Part shown: positions 1 through 6,369 of the stretch, piece by piece | Layout of the letters: each line of letters begins with the position of its first letter | Position numbering within the stretch: position 1 is the stretch's first letter | NCBI GenBank assembly: GCA_947175805.1 | Contig: CAMWOF010000068.1 | Location: 1 to 9,935, forward strand | Origin: an uncultured Clostridiaceae bacterium | GTDB lineage: Bacteria; Bacillota; Clostridia; Lachnospirales; Lachnospiraceae | Reading direction: 5' to 3' | DNA: 9,935 nt | Notes under the pieces: model-generated | What the model was told of the DNA's origin: nothing | The model's database searches: none | What the model saw: only the letters and a program-made list of their open reading frames with translations | Position numbers and translations under genes: made by a program

Positions 1-12
1 CCAGCCACACAT
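1..12 (-). CDS. Start of a further Tad-locus gene, cut by the window edge
   Basis: The stop codon of the preceding small membrane gene overlaps an ATG by one base (TGATG), and the new frame reads Met-Cys-Gly-Trp to the window edge. A GGGG stretch lies about seven bases upstream of this ATG. One-base overlaps of this kind are common between translationally coupled genes in an operon. Only four codons are visible, so nothing can be said about the product. From the context it could be a TadE/TadF-type minor pilin or another Tad component, but that is a guess. Confidence 0.3.
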
Positions 13-224
13 CAACAAGCCCCAGAAAATATTATAATACTAACCAACATTATGGTTAATATTACAGATTTTTGTTTCTCAATCCTTGAATCCTCAACAA
101 TTACTTGGGTTTCAGTAGTCGTTTTTTGAAGACGTTTAAACAATATCGGTAAATAGTATTTAATTGTTATACCTACTGCAAAACTTGTTGATATTGCCCA
201 AATAAAACCCCATACTAGTGACAT
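12..224 (-). CDS. Small two-helix membrane protein following the Flp pilin gene
   Basis: This is a 70-residue protein that I do not recognise. It has two hydrophobic segments, about residues 4-27 and 53-68. A short polar, basic linker (about 28-52, containing KRLQK and RIEKQK) separates them. The ends would face the same side of the membrane. A GAGGG sequence eight bases upstream supports the ATG start. It lies 27 bases after the Flp pilin stop and overlaps the next start by one base, so it is almost certainly in the tad operon. The position suggests an accessory role in Tad pilus assembly. No prepilin cleavage signal or aspartyl peptidase motif is present, so it is neither a pilin nor a complete prepilin peptidase. 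Confidence 0.6.
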   Translation of the reverse strand: MSLVWGFIWAISTSFAVGITIKYYLPILFKRLQKTTTETQVIVEDSRIEKQKSVILTIMLVSIIIFSGAC

Positions 225-251
225 CCTGAAACCCTCGCAATTCCATATAGC

Positions 252-479
252 TTATAATGTGCTGATAAAGTTGCTTATTGCTGTACTAACCTTTGTAACA
301 ATTTGATCCTTAAAGCCCATAAATACAGTAGCCACTGCTACAACAATACCTAAGATAATAAGAATGGAAATAAAATTTGTATCTCCCCGTTCTGACTCTG
401 TAAAATTATCCCATGCATTACATGCTTTAACATATGCGGTTATCATCAGCTCATTCATCTTATCGCTTACTTTTGCCAT
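252..479 (-). CDS. flp: Flp-family Tad pilin precursor (type IVc prepilin)
   Basis: This 75-residue protein would be the structural subunit of the Tad pilus. A hydrophilic leader of about 32 residues ends in ESERG. It is followed by DTNF and a continuous hydrophobic stretch (about residues 36-55), then an amphipathic tail rich in Lys, Ser and Ile. Flp prepilins are cut by a TadV-type peptidase after a glycine just before the hydrophobic segment. The likely site here is G32/D33, leaving a mature pilin of 43 residues. The usual Glu at mature position 5 is absent (Ile instead), and the canonical Glu-Tyr pair is missing. A GGGAGGG ribosome binding site stands about eight bases before the ATG. The gene is 29 bases after tadC. 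In many Tad loci flp comes first, whereas here it follows the assembly genes. Pilin identity rests on size, architecture and context. Confidence 0.75.
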   Translation of the reverse strand: MAKVSDKMNELMITAYVKACNAWDNFTESERGDTNFISILIILGIVVAVATVFMGFKDQIVTKVSTAISNFISTL

Positions 480-508
480 ATTAGTACCCTCCCTTCCCTA
501 ATTTTTTA

Positions 509-1372
509 TCAAAACAGCGCACCTGCAAAAGCTGCTGTAATGACTATAATAATTACACCTGCAAAGATGATTAAAATAGGCAAAAGCAGTTTTGTCGCCG
601 CTTTCTCTCCTGCCTGCAACATTCTTTGCCGCTTAACTTCCCATAACTCTGAAGATTGCTGTGCAAGGAAAGTGCCCAATTCACCGCCACCTTTCTCCAT
701 ACTCTGCAATAATGCACTTGCAAATTTTTTTATTTCTACAGAATTGGATTCCTTTCCAAATAAAAAAATCGCATCACTATCTGAATGACCATTTTTCATG
801 TTTTCCTCAGCTCTTCTCATCAAATCATAAAACGCACCTTCTCTGCTACTGCAAACCATAGACCACGCCTCTCGTAGCATCATTCCTGAATTAACAAGAA
901 TTGCCATTGTGGACACTACTTCAGGGAGCTCTCCCTCACATTGCTGCGTTCTTGACGCCAAATCATTTTCCATCAATGTGTAACTGTACACCCCGACAAT
1001 CAGAGTTAAAAAGCCTCCTGCAAATAATACAAACACTACTGATTGATACATAATTGCTGCCATTAATATTGTAATCGTTCCAAATAGCTGCACCAATGTA
1101 ATCATCTGCGACCATGCTAAATTCGCATAATATTCAGCATACTGCAAATTATATAGTAGTCCCGCCTGTATCTTTAATTTCGAAACCATAGAATTCTGGA
1201 AAGAAAGCAGTTTTGTCTTCCCCCATGCAAAGCCGGCAACATATAAATCATGTAATGGATATCTGTTTTCATCTAAATTTTTTACAGCGGCTTCATACTG
1301 CCTTCCACGCTTCAAAAATATAATAAAAGTAACAGTGCTAATAGTCCCCAAAATTGCTAAAATATATCTCAC
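509..1372 (-). CDS. tadC: TadC-type inner-membrane platform protein (type II secretion F domain)
   Basis: This 287-residue membrane protein partners TadB to form the inner-membrane platform on which the TadA ATPase drives pilin assembly. It has an N-terminal hydrophobic helix (about 1-20) and a cytoplasmic stretch, then paired helices (about 93-135). The T2SSF helical domain follows (about 148-260), containing NSGMMLREAW and MEKGGGELGTFL, typical of this family. A C-terminal hydrophobic helix (about 262-285) closes the protein. I placed the start at GTG 1372 rather than the upstream ATG at 1435. An AAGGGGTGA sequence sits just before this GTG, the gene then begins four bases after the tadB stop, and the longer form would overlap tadB by 59 bases. 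The local sequence is AT-rich compared with tadA. It is cotranscribed with tadB and flp. Confidence 0.85.
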   Translation of the reverse strand: MRYILAILGTISTVTFIIFLKRGRQYEAAVKNLDENRYPLHDLYVAGFAWGKTKLLSFQNSMVSKLKIQAGLLYNLQYAEYYANLAWSQMITLVQLFGTITILMAAIMYQSVVFVLFAGGFLTLIVGVYSYTLMENDLASRTQQCEGELPEVVSTMAILVNSGMMLREAWSMVCSSREGAFYDLMRRAEENMKNGHSDSDAIFLFGKESNSVEIKKFASALLQSMEKGGGELGTFLAQQSSELWEVKRQRMLQAGEKAATKLLLPILIIFAGVIIIVITAAFAGALF

Positions 1373-1376
1373 ACAA

Positions 1377-2225
1377 TCACCCCTTAATGTCCATAATTCT
1401 CTGACCCAAATTAAAAGCTGCGGCAAACATAGCAATTGCTATTGTCACGGCAATCACTCCTGGAATCGTAGCAAAGCTTGCTGCAAAGGCAGAACTCATT
1501 GTCCGCATCATAACCATTAAAATAACGGGTATGCACATCATCGCCAAAAATTGGGATTTATTTGAAGTAATTGCTGTTTCAATTTCTGCTGATATTTCTA
1601 TTTTTTCATTGAGAATATCATTAGTTCTTCTAACAATATCTTTTAAATTACCACCTGCCCTGTATGCAATTGAAAATACTATGCCAAAATTTCTTATATC
1701 ATCAATTTCACTTCTTTCCCCTAAGGAGATTAGCAGAGCTTCAATTGTTATATTATTATTTAACCCGTTTAACATTTCCTGCACTTCTCTGGACATGTAG
1801 GCATCATCAGCATATTCTACCTTTAAATCGTTATATGTACTTACAAGTGAATCCTGCATATTCATACCACTAGATAAAGAAATTGCCAAAGCCTCCAAAA
1901 AACTCTGAAATTGTCTTGTAAGTTCCTGCTTTCTCTTATCCAAAAGCTGTTTGGTTCTAATAGGGAAATAAAACTTAGCAACAACAAGTCCTACGAAAGA
2001 AAAAATAATGATATTGCTAATTGTCGTGGCAGAAGTCGCTAAACCTTCACTATCGCGAAACTGACCACCATAAAAAACCAAACCAACCGCACCTCCTGCA
2101 ATAAATGCCAATAAAAATGTCCCTATTTTTTCCTTTATGTTCATTATATACACTTTATAATTCAGCATAGGCGTATTTAACGCTGAAGGTATAAACTGTG
2201 GAATTGCTTGCTCCTTCTTCCCCAT
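1377..2225 (-). CDS. tadB: TadB-type inner-membrane platform protein (type II secretion F domain)
   Basis: This 282-residue polytopic protein is the first of two T2SSF-domain platform subunits of the Tad machine. Hydrophobic helices lie at about residues 35-53 and 69-88. The cytoplasmic T2SSF domain spans about 106-230, with the family-typical SLSSGMNMQDSL and YRAGGNLKDIV segments. Two more helices follow (about 227-246 and 250-272). The longer open frame from 2282 overlaps tadA. I chose ATG 2225 because GGAGGG stands six bases upstream and the gene then starts 13 bases after the tadA stop. The order tadA-tadB-tadC identifies this copy as TadB rather than TadC. Codons are noticeably more AT-rich than in tadA immediately upstream. 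Confidence 0.86.
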   Translation of the reverse strand: MGKKEQAIPQFIPSALNTPMLNYKVYIMNIKEKIGTFLLAFIAGGAVGLVFYGGQFRDSEGLATSATTISNIIIFSFVGLVVAKFYFPIRTKQLLDKRKQELTRQFQSFLEALAISLSSGMNMQDSLVSTYNDLKVEYADDAYMSREVQEMLNGLNNNITIEALLISLGERSEIDDIRNFGIVFSIAYRAGGNLKDIVRRTNDILNEKIEISAEIETAITSNKSQFLAMMCIPVILMVMMRTMSSAFAASFATIPGVIAVTIAIAMFAAAFNLGQRIMDIKG

Positions 2226-2238
2226 ATCAGCCCTCCAT

Positions 2239-3477
2239 CTATATCTCCACATTGATTCCCGCCAGCCTGAGCTTGAAATCATGTATCATCTTATTTTCCG
2301 TCCTGTTCAACGACCCCGAAACCTTCTCCAGAGTCGAATCTTCATCCTCCTCAAATCTATAAAGCGGATTCAGCAGTATCTCTCCTTTTTCATATCCGAC
2401 CACTTCCGTAATCTCCATTGTCTTTCTGGAATGATCCCGTAGTCTAGACAGATGGATAATAACATCTACGGCAGAGGCAATCTGCTGTCTGATTGCTTCT
2501 AAAGGCAGCCCTGCCGCACCCTGCAATACCATTGTCTCCAACCGGGACAGCATATCATTTGTAGAATTAGCATGCCCAGTTGAAAGAGAGCCGTCATGTC
2601 CTGTATTCATCGCCTGCAACATATCCAGCGCCTCGCCGCCGCGGACCTCGCCCACCACAATTCGCTCAGGTCGCATACGGAGTGAGGACTTTATCAAATC
2701 CCGGATGGTAATCGCACCGGCACCAGAGGCATTGGCATTTCTGGTCTCTAAGCTTACCAGGTTCTCAATGCCTACAATCTGCAATTCTGCGGAGTCCTCA
2801 ATCGTAATAACCCGCTCATCCTTTGGGATGTAATTAGACAGTGCATTTAAAAATGTTGTCTTCCCTGAGCCTGTTCCCCCGCATATAAAAATATTGTATT
2901 TAGCCTTTACCAACAGCTCTAGCTTATCCGCAATCTCCTGCGTAATGGAGCCATAGGCAATCAGCTTTTCTATGGTCATTGGATCCTTTGAAAACTTTCG
3001 TATGGTAACAGTCGCACCGCACATGGCAATTGGTGGCAGAACCACGTTCACACGGGATCCGTCCGGCAAACGCGTATCCACAATCGGATTCGCTTGGTTT
3101 ACCTCACGGCCTGCCAGCCCGACAATCCGTTGCACAACATCCTCCAGACGTCTCTCGCTCTCAAATGTCTGTTCCAGCTTTGTCACGCGTCCGGCTTTTT
3201 CCACAAAAATATTTTCCGGACCGTTAATCATGACCTCTGTGATATTGTCATCACTTATAATTGTATCCAATAGTCCGAATCCCCGGATAGAGCTATAAAC
3301 CTTCTGGACAATCAACACCTTTTGCTCAATAGAGACATACGCATTTCCAATTCTCTGCGCCACAATCTCCTCTACCTTCAATTCCAGCTCCTCATCACTC
3401 AGCTTGCTCAAAGGAAGGTTTTCTGTCACAAATTGGCGCACCTGATTTACAAGCTCCTCCTGCTGTTCTTCACTCAT
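2239..3477 (-). CDS. tadA: TadA/CpaF secretion ATPase powering Tad pilus assembly
   Basis: This is a full-length, 412-residue member of the VirB11/GspE family of hexameric ATPases. It would sit at the cytoplasmic face of the membrane and drive extension, and in some systems retraction, of the Tad pilus. All motifs are intact: Walker A GGTGSGKT (200-207), Asp box ITIEDSAEL (225-233), Walker B RIVVGEVRGGEA (272-283) and His box GHDGSLSTGHAN (293-304). The N-terminal part (about 1-160) includes the RGFGLLDTII and TEVMINGP segments typical of CpaF proteins. The ATG lies five bases after the tadZ stop, with GAGGAG about ten bases upstream inside the end of tadZ, so the two genes are probably translationally coupled. 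G+C is higher here than in tadB and tadC; 2641-2700 has 33 G/C of 60. Confidence 0.96.
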   Translation of the reverse strand: MSEEQQEELVNQVRQFVTENLPLSKLSDEELELKVEEIVAQRIGNAYVSIEQKVLIVQKVYSSIRGFGLLDTIISDDNITEVMINGPENIFVEKAGRVTKLEQTFESERRLEDVVQRIVGLAGREVNQANPIVDTRLPDGSRVNVVLPPIAMCGATVTIRKFSKDPMTIEKLIAYGSITQEIADKLELLVKAKYNIFICGGTGSGKTTFLNALSNYIPKDERVITIEDSAELQIVGIENLVSLETRNANASGAGAITIRDLIKSSLRMRPERIVVGEVRGGEALDMLQAMNTGHDGSLSTGHANSTNDMLSRLETMVLQGAAGLPLEAIRQQIASAVDVIIHLSRLRDHSRKTMEITEVVGYEKGEILLNPLYRFEEDEDSTLEKVSGSLNRTENKMIHDFKLRLAGINVEI

Positions 3478-3481
3478 GCCC

Positions 3482-4552
3482 CTACAACTCCTCTACCATA
3501 TTTCTCAATACTTCAATATCCTGAATCTGCTCTACAATCTGCCGTTCCGAGCCATTTGCAAATTTAGGAATACCGCCCATGTTTTTAATTATCTGCTCAT
3601 CTATAATCTTTCCTGTTCTACTGCTGAACCCGTTATATACAATCCGCGTTCTTGCAGACAGCGTTGTCTTTTTTTGTTCATCCAGAATCGATACCGCTTG
3701 AAACGCCCGCAACAGCTTTCCGTTCACTGTATTGGTCCCATTTGAAACCCATATAATTTTCTGAGCTTTTTTTAAAATATTCATTGGATACCCGCTTAAA
3801 GCAAAAGGAACATCCACAAGAATATAGTCATAAAGCTCCGATTTGACAAGTTCATCCATGATGACAGAAGCCTCGTCATCCGTCATCTCCAATAAATCTA
3901 ATGCTGTCGTAGTCTCCTTTAGATAATCAATACCACTGACGTCCCGACTGATAGAGCTTTCAATGCTCAGCCACACATTCTTTTTCTTACTTTTAATCGA
4001 GTAAAGCACATTGGATAAAGATTCCTGTACATCCCCGGATAAAAAAACTGAAACCTTGGAAAATGCCTGTAGATCCATGTAAAATACTCTCCGATTTGAT
4101 GCTGCCAGCTTCATCGCATACGCTAATGCCACTGTCGTATTGCCAACTCCGCCTGCAACATTGCAAAATGCAATCATCCTGCACACATCCTCACCAGCAT
4201 TGTTTACAAACTCATACTCCGTGTTTTCAGAATAAACAGCCAGGAGTTTTTTATAAATGTTACTGGCCTTCTGATATTTGCATACGGTTGCATATTCGCC
4301 GATATCCGACACATCATGCCCCTCTACCATAAAAACAGGCGCTGTTTTATCCGGTAAATGTGTTAATATTTCTGCCAACGAATGAGGAAGCAGTAAAATA
4401 TCCACATTCATATTCTTAATTTCTTTCAGCAAAACCTCCTCGTCACTGAATCCAAAAATCTCAACTTTATCACTATACTGATTATTAAAAAAAGAAATTA
4501 TTTTATTTAGATACCGCAAATCCATATCCAATACGGCAACCCTGATTTTCAT
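3482..4552 (-). CDS. tadZ: TadZ/CpaE-like pilus localisation ATPase with pseudo-receiver domain
   Basis: This 356-residue protein has two domains. Residues 1-115 resemble a response-regulator receiver fold, but the phosphorylatable Asp is missing (VDILLLPHS at 50-58), as in the atypical receiver domains of TadZ/CpaE proteins. Residues about 125-356 form a MinD/ParA-like ATPase that in this family places the Tad machine in the cell. The deviant Walker A reads AGGVGNTT (133-140): both lysines of the usual KGGVGKTT are replaced, by Ala and Asn. Walker A' (YMDLQAF, 158-164) and Walker B (DYILVDVP, 242-249) are recognisable. I chose ATG 4552 over 4570 because AGGAGG lies six bases upstream of it. 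It is the first gene of the operon. The structurally studied Eubacterium rectale TadZ is, to my recollection, a close relative in architecture. Loss of the P-loop Lys suggests ATP binding without normal hydrolysis. Confidence 0.88.
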   Translation of the reverse strand: MKIRVAVLDMDLRYLNKIISFFNNQYSDKVEIFGFSDEEVLLKEIKNMNVDILLLPHSLAEILTHLPDKTAPVFMVEGHDVSDIGEYATVCKYQKASNIYKKLLAVYSENTEYEFVNNAGEDVCRMIAFCNVAGGVGNTTVALAYAMKLAASNRRVFYMDLQAFSKVSVFLSGDVQESLSNVLYSIKSKKKNVWLSIESSISRDVSGIDYLKETTTALDLLEMTDDEASVIMDELVKSELYDYILVDVPFALSGYPMNILKKAQKIIWVSNGTNTVNGKLLRAFQAVSILDEQKKTTLSARTRIVYNGFSSRTGKIIDEQIIKNMGGIPKFANGSERQIVEQIQDIEVLRNMVEEL

Positions 4553-4905
4553 CCCCAACCTCCTGTCCATTAGCCATGAGGTGACGAAGTCCTAATGGCA
4601 CTGTTTCATATTTCGCTTTATGCCACCCCAAGCCGGATGGCAATCCCCCATGCAGGCAACGCCTGACGCACCCACAATCCTGTCTTCTTGAAAGCACTGA
4701 GCCCTAAAGAGAACCGGCTGACTGTGCGTACCCAATACGACATTACCTTTGTGGATAAAAGTTGCAGTCTGCATATGGCAAGCCAAATATAGCCAAAATC
4801 AACTACCAAAAATCCACCCACTCTTGTCCAAAGCTCATACCAATCCTTATAACTATACATTGTCATAATGTTTCCATCCCTTCTGAGAAGTATCCTTCTC
4901 TTGTT
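4553..4905 (-). other. Long folded 5' leader of the tad operon (candidate regulatory RNA)
   Basis: About 350 bases lie between the proposed transcription start and tadZ, with no confident gene. On the minus-strand RNA I see several stems. GAGAAG/CTTCTC is at 4885-4900. ACGCAC/GTGCGT (4724-4729 with 4666-4671) encloses about 52 bases and abuts CAGGC-GTT-GCCTG at 4653-4665. TGCCATCC/GGGTGGCA is at 4621-4642, with one wobble. CCATTAG/CTAATGG is at 4567-4573 and 4592-4598, two bases before the tadZ ribosome binding site. An ACCTC in the last loop (4578-4582) can instead pair with GAGGT of that site (4558-4562). I found no match to the cyclic-di-GMP-I riboswitch core or another riboswitch I know. 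A regulatory role is inferred from the stems by eye, without covariation data. Confidence 0.4.
4618..4866 (-). CDS. Possible small Trp-rich protein in the tad leader (doubtful)
   Basis: An open frame of 82 codons starts at ATG 4866, two codons before a second ATG at 4860, and extends almost to the tadZ leader hairpins. An in-frame extension reaches a TTG at 4947, but that lies upstream of the proposed promoter -10. The sequence includes a hydrophobic stretch (GGFLVVDFGYIWLAI) and several Trp and Arg residues. I recognise no family. The upstream GGGATGG is only a fair ribosome binding site. The frame overlaps three of the predicted RNA stems, so the region may be untranslated leader and the frame a chance opening. 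It has no Cys-centred thiolactone motif, so it is not an AgrD precursor. Confidence 0.2.
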   Translation of the reverse strand: MTMYSYKDWYELWTRVGGFLVVDFGYIWLAICRLQLLSTKVMSYWVRTVSRFSLGLSAFKKTGLWVRQALPAWGIAIRLGVA

Positions 4906-4911
4906 ATTTTC

Positions 4912-4917
4912 ATCATA
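4912..4917 (-). promoter_or_regulatory. Proposed -10 element of the tad operon promoter
   Basis: The minus strand reads TATGAT, five of six matches to the sigma-A -10 consensus. The hexamer 17 bases upstream (AGCAAT) is a poor -35, as expected of an activator-dependent promoter. Transcription would start near 4905. The LytTR-like direct repeats then fall at about -75 to -64 and -55 to -44, the usual place for an activator contacting RNA polymerase. The call depends on that geometry. Confidence 0.4.
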
Positions 4918-4948
4918 CTGCCCCAATCTTTTCATTGCTATTTCCAAT

Positions 4949-4980
4949 TTACCAACGACACTTTTTTCTTACCAACGACA
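4949..4980 (-). promoter_or_regulatory. Tandem direct repeats resembling a LytTR regulator binding site
   Basis: The minus strand carries two perfect copies of TGTCGTTGGTAA (4969-4980 and 4949-4960), with a 20-base period and an 8-base A-rich spacer. LytTR regulators such as AgrA, ComE and VirR bind paired direct repeats built around a GTT core, with about 21 bases (two helical turns) between starts. The CGTTGGT part fits the MGTTNRK half of that consensus, while the outer bases fit less well. The repeats lie between the terminator of the adjacent kinase operon and the putative tad promoter. The neighbouring LytTR regulator is the obvious candidate to bind here. Confidence 0.6.
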
Positions 4981-4993
4981 TAATTCGACACGC

Positions 4994-5023
4994 AAAAGTA
5001 GCACTGCGATGCCGCAGTGCTAC
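4994..5023 (-). terminator. Intrinsic terminator of the regulator-kinase operon
   Basis: On the minus strand GTAGCACTGCG and CGCAGTGCTAC form a perfect 11-bp stem with a four-base loop (4998-5023), followed by TTTT (4994-4997). It begins 38 bases after the histidine kinase stop codon and insulates the pair from the tad operon. Confidence 0.9.
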
Positions 5024-5061
5024 TCTATGTGGCTTGCATTTTCAAGGATAGATATTAAAGT

Positions 5062-6369
5062 TTAAGAAAAAGCATTATTTTTTGGCAAAACCAAGTCCGC
5101 CGCAAAAACAAAATCGCTGTTTTTCCAGCTCATGACACCGCCGTTCTGATTCACTGCCTCCTGTACCATCTGCATCCCCAAGCCATGCCCGGACTGCTTT
5201 TTGGTTGTGGCCAGCCTTTCATTTCTCTTTGTACTTTCTATATTACTGGAATTTTCGATATGAATAATAAAAGATTTTTCATTTTCACCGAGCTGCACCC
5301 GGATGCAGGGCGATGCTTTCACAGTGACACATGCCTCATACGCATTTTCCATCAAATTGCTGAAAATCGTACACATGTCGATATCGGAGATATGAATGGC
5401 AGGCGGCACATTCCCCTGAAAGACAAAGCAAATACCTGCCTTGCTGCAGCGCACATACATATCCTGCATAATAATGTCCACAATCTCATTGCCACTGTGA
5501 AACCGGACGTCCTCGCCTCCGTAAAACTGCTTTGTCAGGTTCTCCAGATATGCCTGCATCTGGTCGGTTTTCCCCTCCGCAATCAGCCCCTGGAGGACAT
5601 AAAAATGCTTTTTATAATCGTGCCGGAATCCGTCTAACTCCTTGTTCCGCCTTTGCTGCATAACATAATACTGGTGCTGCATCTCCATAAAACGTCTGCT
5701 GTAATGATATTGTGTCTGGTAATAATTCTTCGACTGAAGAAGGATGGTGTAAAAAATAGAAAGCCCAAGAAGCACAATGCACAGAATCACAATTCCTGCG
5801 CCTACCATGGTCTGAACCCATTTTGCCTGCTTCTCATCCAAAATCAACTGTATGCCTCCCACAACAAATGCACAGCATACAACATCTGAAAATACAAGAA
5901 CAATAATTCCTTTTGAAATAATACCCTTCCCATACAGCTCATGCAGGCTTCTCCGCTCCCGAAATATATATGCCAGTGTAAAAACTGCCGCTGTTGTAAA
6001 CAGATTAATTAGAAGCTGTAAAAAATTATCCTCATAAATATCCATCCCCGGCAGAACCCCCATAAAAAGGAAGGATATCATAACCCCGCATAAAGTATCT
6101 ATCAGATTGGAAAATACTATTTTCACCAGCCTCTGTCGAACCGGCCCCTGCAGCCACAGAAAGCAAACCATGCATCGCCCAGCCATATAAACGATATAAG
6201 CTATCGCACTTTCATGCAGGTAGTATTGCAACATATAACAGCCAGCCAGCATCGCACCGCTGTACATTATCCTGATAAACCGGAAGGGTTTTATCTGCAC
6301 ACCCATAACATACCTGCATATTATCAGCCATCGGATACAGTCCAGCAAACCAAACACAAACTCAATCAC
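5062..6369 (-). CDS. AgrC-like sensor histidine kinase, GHKL type
   Basis: This 435-residue membrane kinase should phosphorylate the response regulator encoded just upstream. The first ~210 residues carry about six hydrophobic helices and form a membrane-embedded sensor without a large extracellular domain, as in peptide-sensing AgrC kinases. A probable coiled stretch (about 215-247) leads to the H box FRHDYKKH, with His250 the likely phosphorylation site. The N box NLMENAYEA (338-346) and G box GHGLG (394-398) complete an HATPase_c_5 ATP-binding domain. I placed the start at GTG 6369, where GTGA overlaps the regulator stop by four bases and GAGGTG lies six bases upstream. A GTG at 6378 would add three residues. 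No agrB or agrD gene is in this window, so the ligand is unknown. Confidence 0.9.
   Translation of the reverse strand: MIEFVFGLLDCIRWLIICRYVMGVQIKPFRFIRIMYSGAMLAGCYMLQYYLHESAIAYIVYMAGRCMVCFLWLQGPVRQRLVKIVFSNLIDTLCGVMISFLFMGVLPGMDIYEDNFLQLLINLFTTAAVFTLAYIFRERRSLHELYGKGIISKGIIVLVFSDVVCCAFVVGGIQLILDEKQAKWVQTMVGAGIVILCIVLLGLSIFYTILLQSKNYYQTQYHYSRRFMEMQHQYYVMQQRRNKELDGFRHDYKKHFYVLQGLIAEGKTDQMQAYLENLTKQFYGGEDVRFHSGNEIVDIIMQDMYVRCSKAGICFVFQGNVPPAIHISDIDMCTIFSNLMENAYEACVTVKASPCIRVQLGENEKSFIIHIENSSNIESTKRNERLATTKKQSGHGLGMQMVQEAVNQNGGVMSWKNSDFVFAADLVLPKNNAFS

Noticed and set aside
4592..4786. Two further short minus-strand frames upstream of tadZ (4592-4786 and 4503-4697)
   Set aside because: They overlap each other and the tadZ start, have no good ribosome binding site and show no recognisable family.
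4553..4905. Cyclic-di-GMP riboswitch in front of the pilus operon
   Set aside because: I looked for the GGCAAA and GACGCAAAGCC core elements and a matching tetraloop receptor and did not find them.
4553..4948. agrD/agrB pair between kinase and pilus operon
   Set aside because: No frame has an AgrD-like Cys plus acidic tail, and the gap is too small for agrB.
5185..5637. A 150-codon open frame on the plus strand
   Set aside because: It is antisense to the catalytic half of the histidine kinase, whose H, N and G boxes are intact on the other strand.
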